A DNA stretch of 64,000 nt, taken from the NCBI RefSeq assembly GCF_001243895.1, contig NZ_LN851186.1, forward strand, positions 1,123,353-1,187,352, written 5' to 3'. Within the stretch, counting starts at the first letter, position 1. The number at the start of each line of letters is the position of its first letter. The position numbers and the translations under genes are program-made. Below the pieces are notes generated by a model, which was not told the origin of the DNA, searched no databases, and saw nothing but the letters and a program-made list of their open reading frames with translations. Below are positions 36,201 to 46,415 of the stretch, one piece after another. This stretch comes from Bacillus testis (GTDB taxonomy: Bacteria > Bacillota > Bacilli > Bacillales > DSM-1321).

Positions 36201-36920
36201 ATGCTGCGTAGCTTTGAATATGACGATCAGTGGAATATCATCTACTATCCGAAAAAACCAAGCGGCTTTTCTATTTTCATTATCGGTGACCACCACCACT
36301 ACGTTGACCATCAAGATAGTTTTTGGCTCCAACATCCTGGCCGTGCACAGATCCTTGATCAGTTTTTGGATAGCGGGTATACTTGCTTTTCTTCTAATTT
36401 GTACGGAGAACATTGGGGCGATGATCAAGCCGTGCATTTGGCTAAGACAATTTACCATATGATTATGAAAACAGAAATATTAAACACAAATATCCATCTG
36501 TTCGCCGAAGGGAAAGGGGCGCTGGTAGCATTAAAATTAATGGAAGAACTGCCTGGGCATATTAGGTCTGCTGTATTCCTCACACCGTGTTTATCGGCCT
36601 CCCAATGCTTGGAAAACGAAAAACATAAAAAAGTGTATTTCCAGCCTTTTATAAAATCCATGCAAAATACCTTGAAATCAGACGAATCTGTTATACAGGC
36701 CACACTGAATAAGGAAAAGGAGCCTTCATTATGCGTCGGGCTTCCCCTTAAGATTATCCATGTTCTGGATCATGACCAAAATGAAAAGATGGAATGGTAT
36801 AAAAAGATACAAAGCCATAATAGAGAAACAATTGCCATTTCTTATCTACTGCCCGAGAAGAGATATAAAATCGCTGGTGAAGCCATCCGTTTTTATAAGG
36901 AATTTGAAAATGTCCTTTAA
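36201..36920 (+). CDS. yjaU: YjaU-like alpha/beta-hydrolase-fold protein, nucleophile apparently missing
   Basis: 239 residues, soluble. Secondary-structure pattern and IHLFAEGKGALVALKLM resemble the nucleophile elbow of alpha/beta hydrolases. The position of the usual Ser (G-x-S-x-G) is Gly104 in AEGKG, and no obvious triad His is seen near the end. It may be a non-catalytic member. Position before yjaV matches B. subtilis yjaU. RBS AAAGGAC. Confidence 0.65.
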   Translation: MLRSFEYDDQWNIIYYPKKPSGFSIFIIGDHHHYVDHQDSFWLQHPGRAQILDQFLDSGYTCFSSNLYGEHWGDDQAVHLAKTIYHMIMKTEILNTNIHLFAEGKGALVALKLMEELPGHIRSAVFLTPCLSASQCLENEKHKKVYFQPFIKSMQNTLKSDESVIQATLNKEKEPSLCVGLPLKIIHVLDHDQNEKMEWYKKIQSHNRETIAISYLLPEKRYKIAGEAIRFYKEFENVL

Positions 36921-36977
36921 TGCTTTTCTGTGCATATACTGTTAAAAAAGCTTTGAGCGGATAGGAGGGCATAGGAT

Positions 36978-37691
36978 ATGACAACCTCGATTGTCTTCGG
37001 TGCGCTGCATTTTTTTGGTTACCAATTGGCCAGCTTTTTCCTAGAAAGGGGCCAGACGGTGATTGGAGTGGGATGGCCCGGTTTAGATGCGGAAGATGCA
37101 GAAGAAAAAGAAATGTATCTCGGAAGGAATGCTAACTTTGATTACATCCCATTTGAAAAAGTGGAATTTTCCGAAATTAGATCTGCTGATGTCTTCATTC
37201 CACTTATTGATTATCCACTTGATCGTTGGGATGAAATAGCCACCGCATTGTCAAATTGCCTGCACCCGTTATCGAATCTGGATGATGTCCGGTTTATGGC
37301 GTTCCTGCATGCAAACGCACCCGAACTGCAAGAAAATCTCTTAGGGCTTCCTCTGCAGTGCTTCTATATAGACTCTATATATGGGCCTTGGATGCCGCAG
37401 GATTCTCCTTTATTAACCGATCTTCGGAAAACGGCAATTACACAAGAGGCAGTAACGGACAGCATATTTATAGAGGATCTGTTTTCTTGTTGGGATAAGC
37501 TTTATTTGAAACATGAAAAAAATATTTTCTTGAAAGCCAGCGATCCTGTTGGTACCTCTGAAACAAGCCTTTGCAGTGAAACAGACAAGGATATTTATAT
37601 TCTTCCCCGGCAAACCTCTTTAGCCGATGGACTAACTCTTCTTGATCGCCACTTCCACACATTGGATAAAATGAAAAATCTCTTCAACTAA
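36978..37691 (+). CDS. yjaV: YjaV-like Rossmann-fold protein
   Basis: 237 residues. The N-terminus VFGALHFFGYQLASFFLERG resembles an NAD(P)-binding start but lacks the usual GxxGxxG. YGPWMP in the middle is typical of extended SDR/epimerase proteins. No Tyr-x3-Lys is evident, so enzymatic activity is doubtful. It follows yjaU by 57 bases with RBS GGAGGG and precedes comZ, as in B. subtilis. Confidence 0.7.
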   Translation: MTTSIVFGALHFFGYQLASFFLERGQTVIGVGWPGLDAEDAEEKEMYLGRNANFDYIPFEKVEFSEIRSADVFIPLIDYPLDRWDEIATALSNCLHPLSNLDDVRFMAFLHANAPELQENLLGLPLQCFYIDSIYGPWMPQDSPLLTDLRKTAITQEAVTDSIFIEDLFSCWDKLYLKHEKNIFLKASDPVGTSETSLCSETDKDIYILPRQTSLADGLTLLDRHFHTLDKMKNLFN

Positions 37692-37823
37692 TCAAAATCG
37701 TACTCTTGGCGAGTGAAATCGCGGTGATCACTTTCCAAATGCTTACTGTTCTGAATAGGAGCAAAACAGCATATGTTTATCAACATACAAATGGCATAAC
37801 CTGTATACTGATAAAGTGAAACG

Positions 37824-37976
37824 TTAATCGGTGGGGGTTTTCATTCATCCCCTACCGATTATTAGTTGAACCAATCGGATTCTTACTGGCGTTTGATCAC
37901 CCACTTACACTTCTTTGTCTTCACTCCCGTGTTGAAGTGGGAGTCTTAGCGCCAGTTAGAATGGGATAAATGCCGG
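37824..37976. repeat. Dispersed element, most complete composite copy C
   Basis: Two inverted halves. C1 (37824-37897, minus strand) reads, complemented: ACGCCAGTAAGAAT, CCGATTGGTTCAACT, then stem 2 AATCGGTAGGGG...CCCCCACCGATT. C2 (37898-37976, plus strand) has stem 1 CCCACTT (37900-37906) with AAGTGGG (37935-37941), then GAGTCTTAGCGCCAGTTAGA. The two cores are inverted and can pair with each other. It fills most of the 300-base gap between yjaV and comZ. Confidence 0.8.
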
Positions 37977-37991
37977 AAAAGGGGTAATGAT

Positions 37992-38183
37992 GTGAATCAA
38001 TCGTTACAAAACCAGTTTTTCCAAATTGCCATCAGAAATTTCCCGGAAGCTAAGTCCCGTATGAAGACTGAAGGCATAGAGCTTTCAATGAGCATGCTGC
38101 CGGCATTCATGGATTTGTTCACCAAGGTCATGAATGAGGCCTACGAATTGGGCAGAAAAGATGCACAAAGAAAGATGACTTGA
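37992..38183 (+). CDS. comZ: ComZ, late competence regulator
   Basis: 63 residues: FFQIAIRNFPEAKSRM, EGIELSMSMLPAFMDLFTKV and NEAYELGRKDAQ, matching B. subtilis ComZ in length and pattern. ComZ lowers transcription of the comG operon. The gene precedes fabH, as in B. subtilis. RBS AAAAGGGG; the start overlaps none of the dispersed element, which ends about 15 bases upstream. Confidence 0.9.
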   Translation: MNQSLQNQFFQIAIRNFPEAKSRMKTEGIELSMSMLPAFMDLFTKVMNEAYELGRKDAQRKMT

Positions 38184-38213
38184 CCAGGGAGGCAATCAAC
38201 TCTGGTCTTTTTT
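38182..38213 (+). terminator. Terminator after comZ
   Basis: GACCAG (overlapping the stop codon) pairs with CTGGTC, followed by a T-rich run. Confidence 0.7.
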
Positions 38214-38237
38214 CTTTTCGTATAGGAAAAATGGTTC

Positions 38238-38283
38238 TTGCAAGTAGGTTACTGTTTAAGGTAAAATTAGTACCAAGTCATAA
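38238..38283 (+). promoter_or_regulatory. fabH promoter with FapR-like operator
   Basis: TTGCAA (38238-38243), 18-base spacer, TAAAAT (38262-38267), then TTAGTACCAAGTCATAA (38267-38283). The left half fits the FapR consensus TTAGTACCTGATACTAA exactly; the right half is weak. In B. subtilis FapR controls this gene in response to malonyl-CoA. Confidence 0.6.
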
Positions 38284-38342
38284 TAATTGATAATAATATG
38301 TTTATATTAAAGAATAGAAGTGAAGAAAAGGGGCTGTTTTAA

Positions 38343-39284
38343 ATGAATGCAGGAATCCTTGGTGTAGGCAAATATTTGCCTGAAAGAATCGTTACAAATG
38401 TAGATCTTGAAAAAATAATGGATACATCCGATGAGTGGATTAGAACAAGAACAGGGATTGAAGAGAGAAGATTGGCTGGGGACGATATAGACACATCTGA
38501 TATGGCATACCATGCATCTGTTGCGGCAATTGAGCAATCGGGTGTGAAGCCGGAGGAAATCGACCTAATTTTGGTTGCCACTGTCACACCGGATCAGTCA
38601 TTCCCGACTGTATCGTGCATGTTGCAAGAGCGCCTTGGAGCGACTAAAGCTGCTGCCATGGACATTTCTGCTGCATGCGCAGGGTTTATGTATGGATTGG
38701 CTACTGCTCAACAATTCATCAATAATAAAGCATATAAGCATATCTTGATAGTCGGAGTTGAGAAGCTCAGCAAAATTACAAACTGGGAAGATCGCAATAC
38801 GGCAGTGCTGTTTGGGGACGGAGCCGGGGCTGTCTTGATGGGGCCTGTTTCGGATGGCAAAGGCTTGCTGGCATTTGAATTGGGAGCGGATGGTTCAGGA
38901 GGCAAGCATCTTTATAAAGACATGGAGAATGGTACGCTTGTCATGAATGGACGCGAGGTATTCAAGTTTGCGGTCCGCCAAATGGGAGATACTTGCATTC
39001 GGGTATTGGAAAAGGCAGGATTGGATAAAACGGATGTTGACTACCTGATACCACATCAGGCAAACTTGCGTATTATGGAAGCTGCCAGACAGCGTTTGGA
39101 GCTGCCGCCAGAGAAAATGTCCCATACGATCCGCAAGTATGGAAATAATTCTGCAGCATCCATTCCGATTGCTTTGGCAGAGGAATTAGAGGCTGGAAAG
39201 ATTAAAGATAATGATGTGATTGTAATGGTAGGATTCGGCGGAGGGCTGACTTGGGGAGGCATTGCCCTACGTTGGGGAGTTTAA
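38343..39284 (+). CDS. fabH: Beta-ketoacyl-ACP synthase III
   Basis: 313 residues. Catalytic Cys112 in [12 protein letters not shown], His in [10 protein letters not shown] and Asn in KYGNNSAAS. It condenses acyl-CoA starter units with malonyl-ACP; in Bacillus branched starters favour iso/anteiso fatty acids. It begins the fabH-fabF block, 134 bases before fabF. Confidence 0.96.
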   Translation: MNAGILGVGKYLPERIVTNVDLEKIMDTSDEWIRTRTGIEERRLAGDDIDTSDMAYHASVAAIEQSGVKPEEIDLILVATVTPDQSFPTVSCMLQERLGATKAAAMDISAACAGFMYGLATAQQFINNKAYKHILIVGVEKLSKITNWEDRNTAVLFGDGAGAVLMGPVSDGKGLLAFELGADGSGGKHLYKDMENGTLVMNGREVFKFAVRQMGDTCIRVLEKAGLDKTDVDYLIPHQANLRIMEAARQRLELPPEKMSHTIRKYGNNSAASIPIALAEELEAGKIKDNDVIVMVGFGGGLTWGGIALRWGV

Positions 39285-39417
39285 GTCTTTTCAATCATAA
39301 GTTACATACATTGAACTATTTTTTGATACAATAGAAGGGTTCTGTTTAAAGATAGATATAATACAAATGAAACGATAGCAATTAATATACCTAATAGATG
39401 TAAGGAGATGACACTGG

Positions 39418-40653
39418 ATGAAACGGCGAGTAGTAGTGACCGGAATAGGTGCTGTGACACCTCTTGGTAATGATGCAGCTATAACATGGGAACATATTTT
39501 GGCGGGTAAAAGCGGAATTGGCCCATTGACAAGGTTGAATAAAGATGACTTCCCGGCTAAAGTTGCGGCTGAAGTAAAGGACTTCTCTGTTGAGGAGTTT
39601 ATAGACAAGAAGGATGCCCGGAAGATGGATCGTTTTACACATTATGCCATCGCGGCGGCTAAAATGGCCGTTGAAGATGCCAAACTGGAAATTAATGAAG
39701 AGAATGCAAACCACATTGGTGTATGGATCGGCTCCGGTATTGGCGGCATGGAAACATTTGAAAATCAGTACGAAACTTTTTTGGAAAGAGGGTACCGCCG
39801 TGTAAGCCCGTTCTTCGTGCCGATGATGATTCCGGATATGGCAGCGGGCCAAGTATCAATCTACTTGGGCGCTAAGGGTGTCAACTCATGTACGGTAACA
39901 GCCTGTGCTACCGGAACGAATTCAATCGGGGATGCGTTCAAGGTCATTCAACGCGGAGATGCGGTTGCGATGATCAGCGGCGGGGCAGAAGCGCCGATTA
40001 CGAAAATGTCGGTTGCTGGCTTCTGCGCAAATAAAGCTTTGTCCACTAATGAAGACCCTCAAACAGCAAGCCGCCCATTCGATGCCAATCGTGATGGTTT
40101 CATAATCGGCGAAGGTGCCGGTATTGTTGTTCTGGAAGAATTGGAGCATGCCCTTGCCCGCGGCGCTAAGATTTATGCGGAGGTAGTGGGATATGGCTCA
40201 ACGGGCGATGCACATCATATAACCGCACCTGCACCGAATGGCGAAGGCGGCGCCCGCGCCATGAAAATGGCAATCGATGATGGAGGCCTATCTCCTGAAG
40301 ACATCGATTACATCAATGCACACGGTACTAGTACGGACTATAATGATAAATATGAAACAGCTGCCATCAAGCAAGTCTTTGGAGACCATGCCTATAAATT
40401 GGCTGTCAGCTCTACTAAGTCAATGACCGGACATTTACTGGGGGCTGCCGGAGGCGTTGAAGCCATTTTTACAGTATTGGCACTGAAAGAGGGAATCATG
40501 CCGCCAACAATCAATTTGGAAACACCAGATCCTGAATGCGATCTGGACTATGTCCCAAATACAGCACGTAAAAAAGAGATGAAAGCAGCCATTTCCAATT
40601 CACTTGGATTCGGCGGCCACAATGCTACTTTGGCATTCAAAAAATATGAATAA
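39418..40653 (+). CDS. fabF: Beta-ketoacyl-ACP synthase II
   Basis: 411 residues. Cys163 in [11 protein letters not shown], His in [10 protein letters not shown] and His in [21 protein letters not shown] at the C-terminus. It elongates fatty acids and is the cerulenin target. RBS GTAAGGAGATG. A terminator follows directly. Confidence 0.97.
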   Translation: MKRRVVVTGIGAVTPLGNDAAITWEHILAGKSGIGPLTRLNKDDFPAKVAAEVKDFSVEEFIDKKDARKMDRFTHYAIAAAKMAVEDAKLEINEENANHIGVWIGSGIGGMETFENQYETFLERGYRRVSPFFVPMMIPDMAAGQVSIYLGAKGVNSCTVTACATGTNSIGDAFKVIQRGDAVAMISGGAEAPITKMSVAGFCANKALSTNEDPQTASRPFDANRDGFIIGEGAGIVVLEELEHALARGAKIYAEVVGYGSTGDAHHITAPAPNGEGGARAMKMAIDDGGLSPEDIDYINAHGTSTDYNDKYETAAIKQVFGDHAYKLAVSSTKSMTGHLLGAAGGVEAIFTVLALKEGIMPPTINLETPDPECDLDYVPNTARKKEMKAAISNSLGFGGHNATLAFKKYE

Positions 40654-40662
40654 TAGATCTCA

Positions 40663-40701
40663 GCAAAAAAAGATAGCTCGTAATGAGTTATCTTTTTTTG
40701 C
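40663..40701 (+). terminator. Terminator after fabF
   Basis: GCAAAAAAAGATAGCTC and GAGTTATCTTTTTTTGC: about 16 bp of pairing with one G-T, ending in seven T. Confidence 0.9.
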
Positions 40702-40793
40702 TTTTCTGTTTTGCAGATAATAACTGCTCTATTCCAAGCGTGTTCGGAATATATATATATTAATATACAGTTTACGGAAAGGGAGGCGGAGAA

Positions 40794-41603
40794 ATGGGGG
40801 TGGAAGAGACCTATCCTATGCTAATTGACCATGCGGAGGACCCGGTTGAAGTGGCCAGGCAATTAAAGCCGCATTTCAAAGGGAAAGAAAGTCCGAAAGA
40901 ATTATTGCGCTATTTTCAGTCCCATGGAATGTATCATCGCGGAGAGGCTGCTTTGAAGGACGCAAAAGCCCTTGGAAAGGAGAATGCATGGGAGGCAGTG
41001 GAAAAGTTATTCATTTCGTACAGGAAGAAATGGGGAGGGCCCGATATTCCCGTGTTCATCCTTCCACATAAACGCAATGGGTTCTTTTCACCGGGGCATC
41101 ATAAATCAGGTTTGGCCTTTCCCGATAAGCTGTTATTATTTTTATCGCCCAATTTGCCGCCAAAGGAATTGGAAGCTTTATTTGTCCATGAATACCACCA
41201 TGTCTGCAGGCTTCAACGGCAAAAAAAAGCGGTTCAGGATTACAGCCTGGGTGATTCCTCAGTCCTGGAAGGATGCGCCGAGTATGCTGTTTCTAATCTT
41301 GTGGGGGAGGCTTATCTCGCTCCTTGGACAAAGCGCTATACGGAAGCGTACTTGAAGGCATATTGGAAAAATCATTTTAAAGAGGCTATTTCTATAGAAA
41401 GAAAAGATAAAAGGCATGATCAGTATTTGCTGGGCAACAACAGGCATCCTTATATGATTGGCTATAGCATGGGTTATTATATGGTACAGACCTATGCGCA
41501 AGATCAACAGCTAGCTATTGCAGACACACTTTCGTTCCCCTCTGAAGTGTTCATTAAGCATTTTACTGAAAAAATAGAGACTTCCAAAGGCAGCCGAAAA
41601 TGA
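40794..41603 (+). CDS. yjaZ: YjaZ, DUF2268 putative Zn-protease
   Basis: 269 residues. A zincin signature HEYHHVCRLQ (HExxH) lies in the middle, with a downstream GCAEYAV that could give the third ligand (Glu). The C-terminal helix region contains NNRHPYMIGYSMGYYMV, typical of DUF2268. The family is predicted to be a metallopeptidase; substrate unknown. RBS GGGAGGCGGAG. In B. subtilis the app oligopeptide permease lies between this gene and yjbA; here it is absent. Confidence 0.85.
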   Translation: MGVEETYPMLIDHAEDPVEVARQLKPHFKGKESPKELLRYFQSHGMYHRGEAALKDAKALGKENAWEAVEKLFISYRKKWGGPDIPVFILPHKRNGFFSPGHHKSGLAFPDKLLLFLSPNLPPKELEALFVHEYHHVCRLQRQKKAVQDYSLGDSSVLEGCAEYAVSNLVGEAYLAPWTKRYTEAYLKAYWKNHFKEAISIERKDKRHDQYLLGNNRHPYMIGYSMGYYMVQTYAQDQQLAIADTLSFPSEVFIKHFTEKIETSKGSRK

Positions 41604-41728
41604 AAAACGTTCGGAATAGCCTAGAGCCGGCAGGAAGGTCCGATAAGAATCTTTCTGCTGGCGAATAAATTCAGTGAATGGTGACTATACTTATGGACAA
41701 ATAGTTTCCAGTAAATGAGGGATGAAAA

Positions 41729-42484
41729 ATGTTATATCTGCATGATGTATGGGTGAATTGGTTTGAAGGTGAAGAGAATGGTTATAACATCTGCCACTTT
41801 CATGAATGGAGAAAAGAAGATGGTATCGAGTTGCTCGACCAGGTTCCATTGCTACGAGTATCTTCCGCTCTCTTTCACTATATGGAGAATGATCTCAGTG
41901 AGCTGCCGCAAGGACTGTTGGAAGAGATTTATCAAAAAGCTTTTTGCCGGAAAAATCATGAACGAATTCAACTGGACTATTGTTTTGTTGCTTCTGACGG
42001 CAATGGAATTCTTGCCATTGATACAATGGGCTATCAAGTGCCGATGAGAAAAAGCCGCTTGATTCCTAGGCAGGAACAACTTGTCTATGAAATGATCGAG
42101 AACGCACCTGAAAACGAATTTCCATTCGATGGAAAGGGACATAGCAAGAAAGGCTACCATATCCTTTCTCCTGAACCGGAAATGATGTTTGGATTGACAA
42201 GGAAAGAACGACAAATGAAGCAATTATTATTTATGGCATTAGACCAGTTGAACGCATCTAAAAATACGGCAGAAATCCGCTACTGGTATACAGAGTGGTC
42301 GCCGGACAAATACAGTTACATACAGCAGTTGCATTTTGATGAAGCATGGACAGAATTATTTCTGGCTGCTAAGGATGGTTGGAGCAGTAAGCATGAAACG
42401 TTATGTGAGCGTCTGGTGAAAGGCCAGCCTTTCTTTGAAAAACTTTGGGAAATCGAAGTGGGAGACAGGCCCTCTATGCTTTAA
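41729..42484 (+). CDS. yjbA: YjbA, UPF0736/DUF3603 protein
   Basis: 251 residues, soluble, starting [20 protein letters not shown], with [19 protein letters not shown] and a C-terminal [19 protein letters not shown]. The family is confined to Bacillales and has no known function. It lies between the fatty-acid genes and trpS as in B. subtilis. A long GC-rich stem (41626-41662) without T run precedes it. Confidence 0.88.
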   Translation: MLYLHDVWVNWFEGEENGYNICHFHEWRKEDGIELLDQVPLLRVSSALFHYMENDLSELPQGLLEEIYQKAFCRKNHERIQLDYCFVASDGNGILAIDTMGYQVPMRKSRLIPRQEQLVYEMIENAPENEFPFDGKGHSKKGYHILSPEPEMMFGLTRKERQMKQLLFMALDQLNASKNTAEIRYWYTEWSPDKYSYIQQLHFDEAWTELFLAAKDGWSSKHETLCERLVKGQPFFEKLWEIEVGDRPSML

Positions 42485-42493
42485 AGATATACC

Positions 42494-42592
42494 AAATTCT
42501 AACTGGGGCTACTCCGTTTGCCAAACGAGAACGAAGCCGAAGACATGCAAGTGGTAGATCAAGCGCCACTAAGAATTCAATCATTCGTTTCA
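42494..42592. repeat. Dispersed element, inverted pair copy F
   Basis: ATTCTAACTGGGGCT (42496-42510, core on the minus strand) and ATCAAGCGCCACTAAGAATT (42558-42577, core on the plus strand), about 50 bases apart, can pair at about 13 of 16 positions. Aligned on the minus strand, the middle matches copy C2 (CCACTT, TGTCTTC, GGAGT). It lies between convergent yjbA and trpS. Confidence 0.65.
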
Positions 42593-42599
42593 CTTTATT

Positions 42600-42639
42600 A
42601 AAAAATGCCATGAAGGTCATATCCTTTCATGGCATTTTT
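42600..42639 (-). terminator. Terminator of trpS
   Basis: AAAAATGCCATGAA pairs with TTCATGGCATTTTT; flanking A and T runs suit both directions. Confidence 0.88.
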
Positions 42640-42676
42640 GATGTTTAGGCTTTTGTACGTTTGGATGGTCTAGTCC

Positions 42677-43702
<1,026 letters not shown>

Positions 43703-43726
43703 TTAAATGGCGGAAAAGAAAGTTGT

Positions 43727-44098
43727 CTACATATAGAAGAAGGCCAAGCTGATTAACATGACGGCCAGAACGATGCATCCTGAGTATAGTAAGGATGAGT
43801 AAGGGACGCTGACCAATTCTGATAAGGGCGTTATATCAGTTGTATCTTCACCTGCTTCTGTCACACTGTTCCGTTTGAATAGCCTTCTGAAGCTATAGGA
43901 CATCCCATCAAAGAATCCTTTCTCTACAACTAATATCAGTAAACCTATTAACAAATATCCGCTTGAAAAATAAAAGCTTATATTAATGAAGTGTAATAGC
44001 GCAAGCTGGTTATAGAGGATAACGGACAACAGGGCACTAATCAGCAAAGTGGCAGCAACAATAGCTGTGACGCGGGTACTTTTCTTTTTTAAAGACAT
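43727..44098 (-). CDS. DUF3899-like membrane protein
   Basis: 123 residues with three hydrophobic segments (about 12-30, 38-56 and 101-121) and a soluble stretch with RRLFKRNSVTEAGE between them. I believe this is the DUF3899 family seen upstream of opp genes in other Bacillus; function unknown. It is on the trpS strand, 54 bases upstream, and could be cotranscribed. No clear RBS is seen; GAGGAATCG is the nearest purine block. Confidence 0.65.
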   Translation of the reverse strand: MSLKKKSTRVTAIVAATLLISALLSVILYNQLALLHFINISFYFSSGYLLIGLLILVVEKGFFDGMSYSFRRLFKRNSVTEAGEDTTDITPLSELVSVPYSSLLYSGCIVLAVMLISLAFFYM

Positions 44099-44524
44099 AT
44101 GAACGATTCCTCATTTACTGTAATATTTAATTCTTCTTCGGTGGATGGAGAAGAAGTGACATAGAGTGACCATCATCATTATTTATAGTTTACAGTATAA
44201 CAAATAAAGAAGCTTTTAAAGTAGAAAGTTTCACTAGTATTGAAAGAAATATGTATGTATAAATATTATCTTTACATACATTAAAATAATTCTGAATAAT
44301 TAAATAAATTATTCTTGAATATACCATTTGTCAGAATAGAAAGAAAATAATATTATGCTCATTTTACATATATTTGAAATTATTCCAGTCGAAACACCAA
44401 TAATTCACTAAAGTAATACTTTAAAACATTAAAATAGAATAATTTTATAAGTAAAAATGCCTATTAAATAAACTCTTTTTTGTCTATATTAAATTATTTC
44501 CAAAAACTTTTTTCAGAAAGCTGA

Positions 44525-44552
44525 TTTACAAATTGTCGAAAAATTGTATAAT
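44525..44552 (+). promoter_or_regulatory. Promoter of the first opp operon
   Basis: TTTACA (44525-44530), 16-base spacer, TATAAT (44547-44552). The same hexamers and spacing, with matching flanks, precede the second opp operon. AATTCTATAGAATT (44554-44567) just after the -10 box is a perfect 14-base palindrome found only here. TTTTCAGAAA (~44508-44517) resembles the centre of a CodY box. The rest of 44099-44524 is AT-rich with no gene. Confidence 0.75.
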
Positions 44553-44596
44553 GAATTCTATAGAATTTTAAAAAGATATAGAAGGAGTGGCAGAAT

Positions 44597-46285
44597 TTGA
44601 AAAAGTCTAAATTTTCTCTGCTTTTGGTTCTTACTCTTATGCTTAGCTTATTCTTGGCAGCATGTGGAGATAAGAAATCAGATGGAGACTCATCATCTAA
44701 CAAAGACAGTAACAAGTTAGCTTCTAAACAAGAGCTTCGTGTCCTGGAATCGGCAGAGATCCCAACAATGGATAGTGTTATGGCTCAAGATACAGTATCA
44801 TTCACAACACTTGATAATACACAGGAAGGCCTGTACCGCCAGAATGATAAAAACGAAGCAGTCGCTGCGATTGCTGAAGGCGATCCAGAAACAAATAAAG
44901 AAAGTACAGAATTTACTGTAAAATTAAAAAAAGATGCTGTATGGTCCAATGGTGATCCTGTAACAGCACATGATTTCGTATTTGCTTGGAAACGTGCAAT
45001 CGATCCTAAGACTGCATCTCCATACGGCCCATACATGATGAACGGCAAAATCAAAGGCGCTCAAGCAATCACTGACGCAGCTGCAAATAAAAAAGCAGTG
45101 AACCTTGATACACTTGGCGTTAAAGCTACTGACGACTACACATTAGTGATCCAAACTGAACAGCCTATGACAGTTGAATTCTTCAAAGGATTGATGGCTT
45201 TCGGTACATTCTTGCCGCAAAACGAAAAATTCGTTACTGCGCAAAATGGCAAATATGCTACAAATGCTCAAACATTGCTTTCAAACGGACCATTCAAACT
45301 TGAAAAATGGAACGGACCAACTTCAACTGAATGGGTTTACGTGAAAAACGATAAATACCACAATGCAAAAGATGTACATTTAACAAAAGTAACGTTCAAC
45401 GTTTCAAAAGATCCACAAGCATCTGTGAACGCATTTGAATCCGGTGAAGTGGATATCACACCTAAATTGGCTTCTGATATCGTACCTCAATATGAAAATG
45501 ATGATCGCTTAGTTCGTTGGTTGGAACCTTCTATTTTCTGGTTGAAAATGAACGAAAAGAATAAAGTGCTTGCTAACGTGAACATCCGTAAAGCAATTGC
45601 TCAAGCAATCAATAAAGAAGACTTGGCTTCAAGTGTCCTTAACAATGGATCAGTTGCCGCTTATTACGCGGTGCCGAAAGAATTTGTTAAAGATGAAGAC
45701 GGCAAAGATTTCAACGATGCCAACAAAAAAATGTTGAAATTCAACAAAGAAGATGCTAAAGCGAGCTGGAAAAAAGGCTTGAAAGAGCTTGGCCTTGAAA
45801 AAGTAGAATTGACTTATATCGGCCAAGATACTGACTCAGCCAAAAAACAAGACCAATACATCAAAGACCAATTGGAGAAAAATCTTCCTGGTCTAACTAT
45901 TAATATCACTTCAGTACCATTCGCTGTCCGCCTTGACCGTGAAAATAAACAAGATTATGATTTGCTTGCTTCCGGTTGGAGCCCTGACTATATGGACCCT
46001 GTATCATTCTCTGACCTATGGGTGACTGGTGGCGGCAACAACAATATGAGCTACTCAAATCCTAAATACGATGCTCTAATCAAAGAGTCTCAAGAAACTG
46101 CCGACCAAGCTAAACGCTGGAAAGCACTGCAAGAAGCTGAAAAAATTGTCGTTGAAGAAGATGCAGCAATCGCTCCTCTATACCAACGTGCATCCAATGT
46201 CTTGGTTAGCGATAAGGTAAAAGGCTTCACATACCACACAGTAGGTGCAGAATATAGCTACTATGATATCAAGATTACAGAATAA
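44597..46285 (+). CDS. oppA: Oligopeptide ABC transporter, substrate-binding lipoprotein (copy 1)
   Basis: 562 residues; TTG start 8 bases after GAAGGAGTG. Lipobox LFLAAC with Cys23 as the lipidated residue, then an acidic/Ser-rich linker and the SBP_bac_5 fold (VWSNGDPVTAHDFVFAW, NVNIRKAIAQAINKEDL). It captures peptides outside the membrane for OppBCDF. Closely similar to oppA copy 2. In Bacillus, Opp imports nutrients and signalling peptides (Phr, CSF). A strong hairpin follows before oppB. Confidence 0.95.
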   Translation: MKKSKFSLLLVLTLMLSLFLAACGDKKSDGDSSSNKDSNKLASKQELRVLESAEIPTMDSVMAQDTVSFTTLDNTQEGLYRQNDKNEAVAAIAEGDPETNKESTEFTVKLKKDAVWSNGDPVTAHDFVFAWKRAIDPKTASPYGPYMMNGKIKGAQAITDAAANKKAVNLDTLGVKATDDYTLVIQTEQPMTVEFFKGLMAFGTFLPQNEKFVTAQNGKYATNAQTLLSNGPFKLEKWNGPTSTEWVYVKNDKYHNAKDVHLTKVTFNVSKDPQASVNAFESGEVDITPKLASDIVPQYENDDRLVRWLEPSIFWLKMNEKNKVLANVNIRKAIAQAINKEDLASSVLNNGSVAAYYAVPKEFVKDEDGKDFNDANKKMLKFNKEDAKASWKKGLKELGLEKVELTYIGQDTDSAKKQDQYIKDQLEKNLPGLTINITSVPFAVRLDRENKQDYDLLASGWSPDYMDPVSFSDLWVTGGGNNNMSYSNPKYDALIKESQETADQAKRWKALQEAEKIVVEEDAAIAPLYQRASNVLVSDKVKGFTYHTVGAEYSYYDIKITE

Positions 46286-46318
46286 TCTTTTTTAGAACAA
46301 TGCGTTAAGTGTCGTACT

Positions 46319-46356
46319 TAAAAAGAGAGTATATTTCTTTGATATACTCTCTTTTT
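46319..46356 (+). terminator. Intercistronic hairpin between oppA1 and oppB1
   Basis: AAAAAGAGAGTATAT and ATATACTCTCTTTTT: 15-bp perfect stem with T run. Inside an operon it acts as a partial terminator or an mRNA 3'-end stabiliser, giving more OppA than membrane subunits. Confidence 0.8.
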
Positions 46357-46415
46357 ACTGTCAATAGAGTTGTCGGTATTTAATGAAAATTCTAAATACT
46401 TAGGAGGTGCGGAAC

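Noticed and set aside
42445..42648. 67-codon plus-strand frame after yjbA
   Set aside because: It starts inside yjbA in another frame and crosses dispersed element F and the trpS terminator.
44500..44567. CodY box before oppA1
   Set aside because: TTTTCAGAAA fits the centre of the consensus but the outer bases do not, and the matching site before oppA2 is poor; kept only as a remark.
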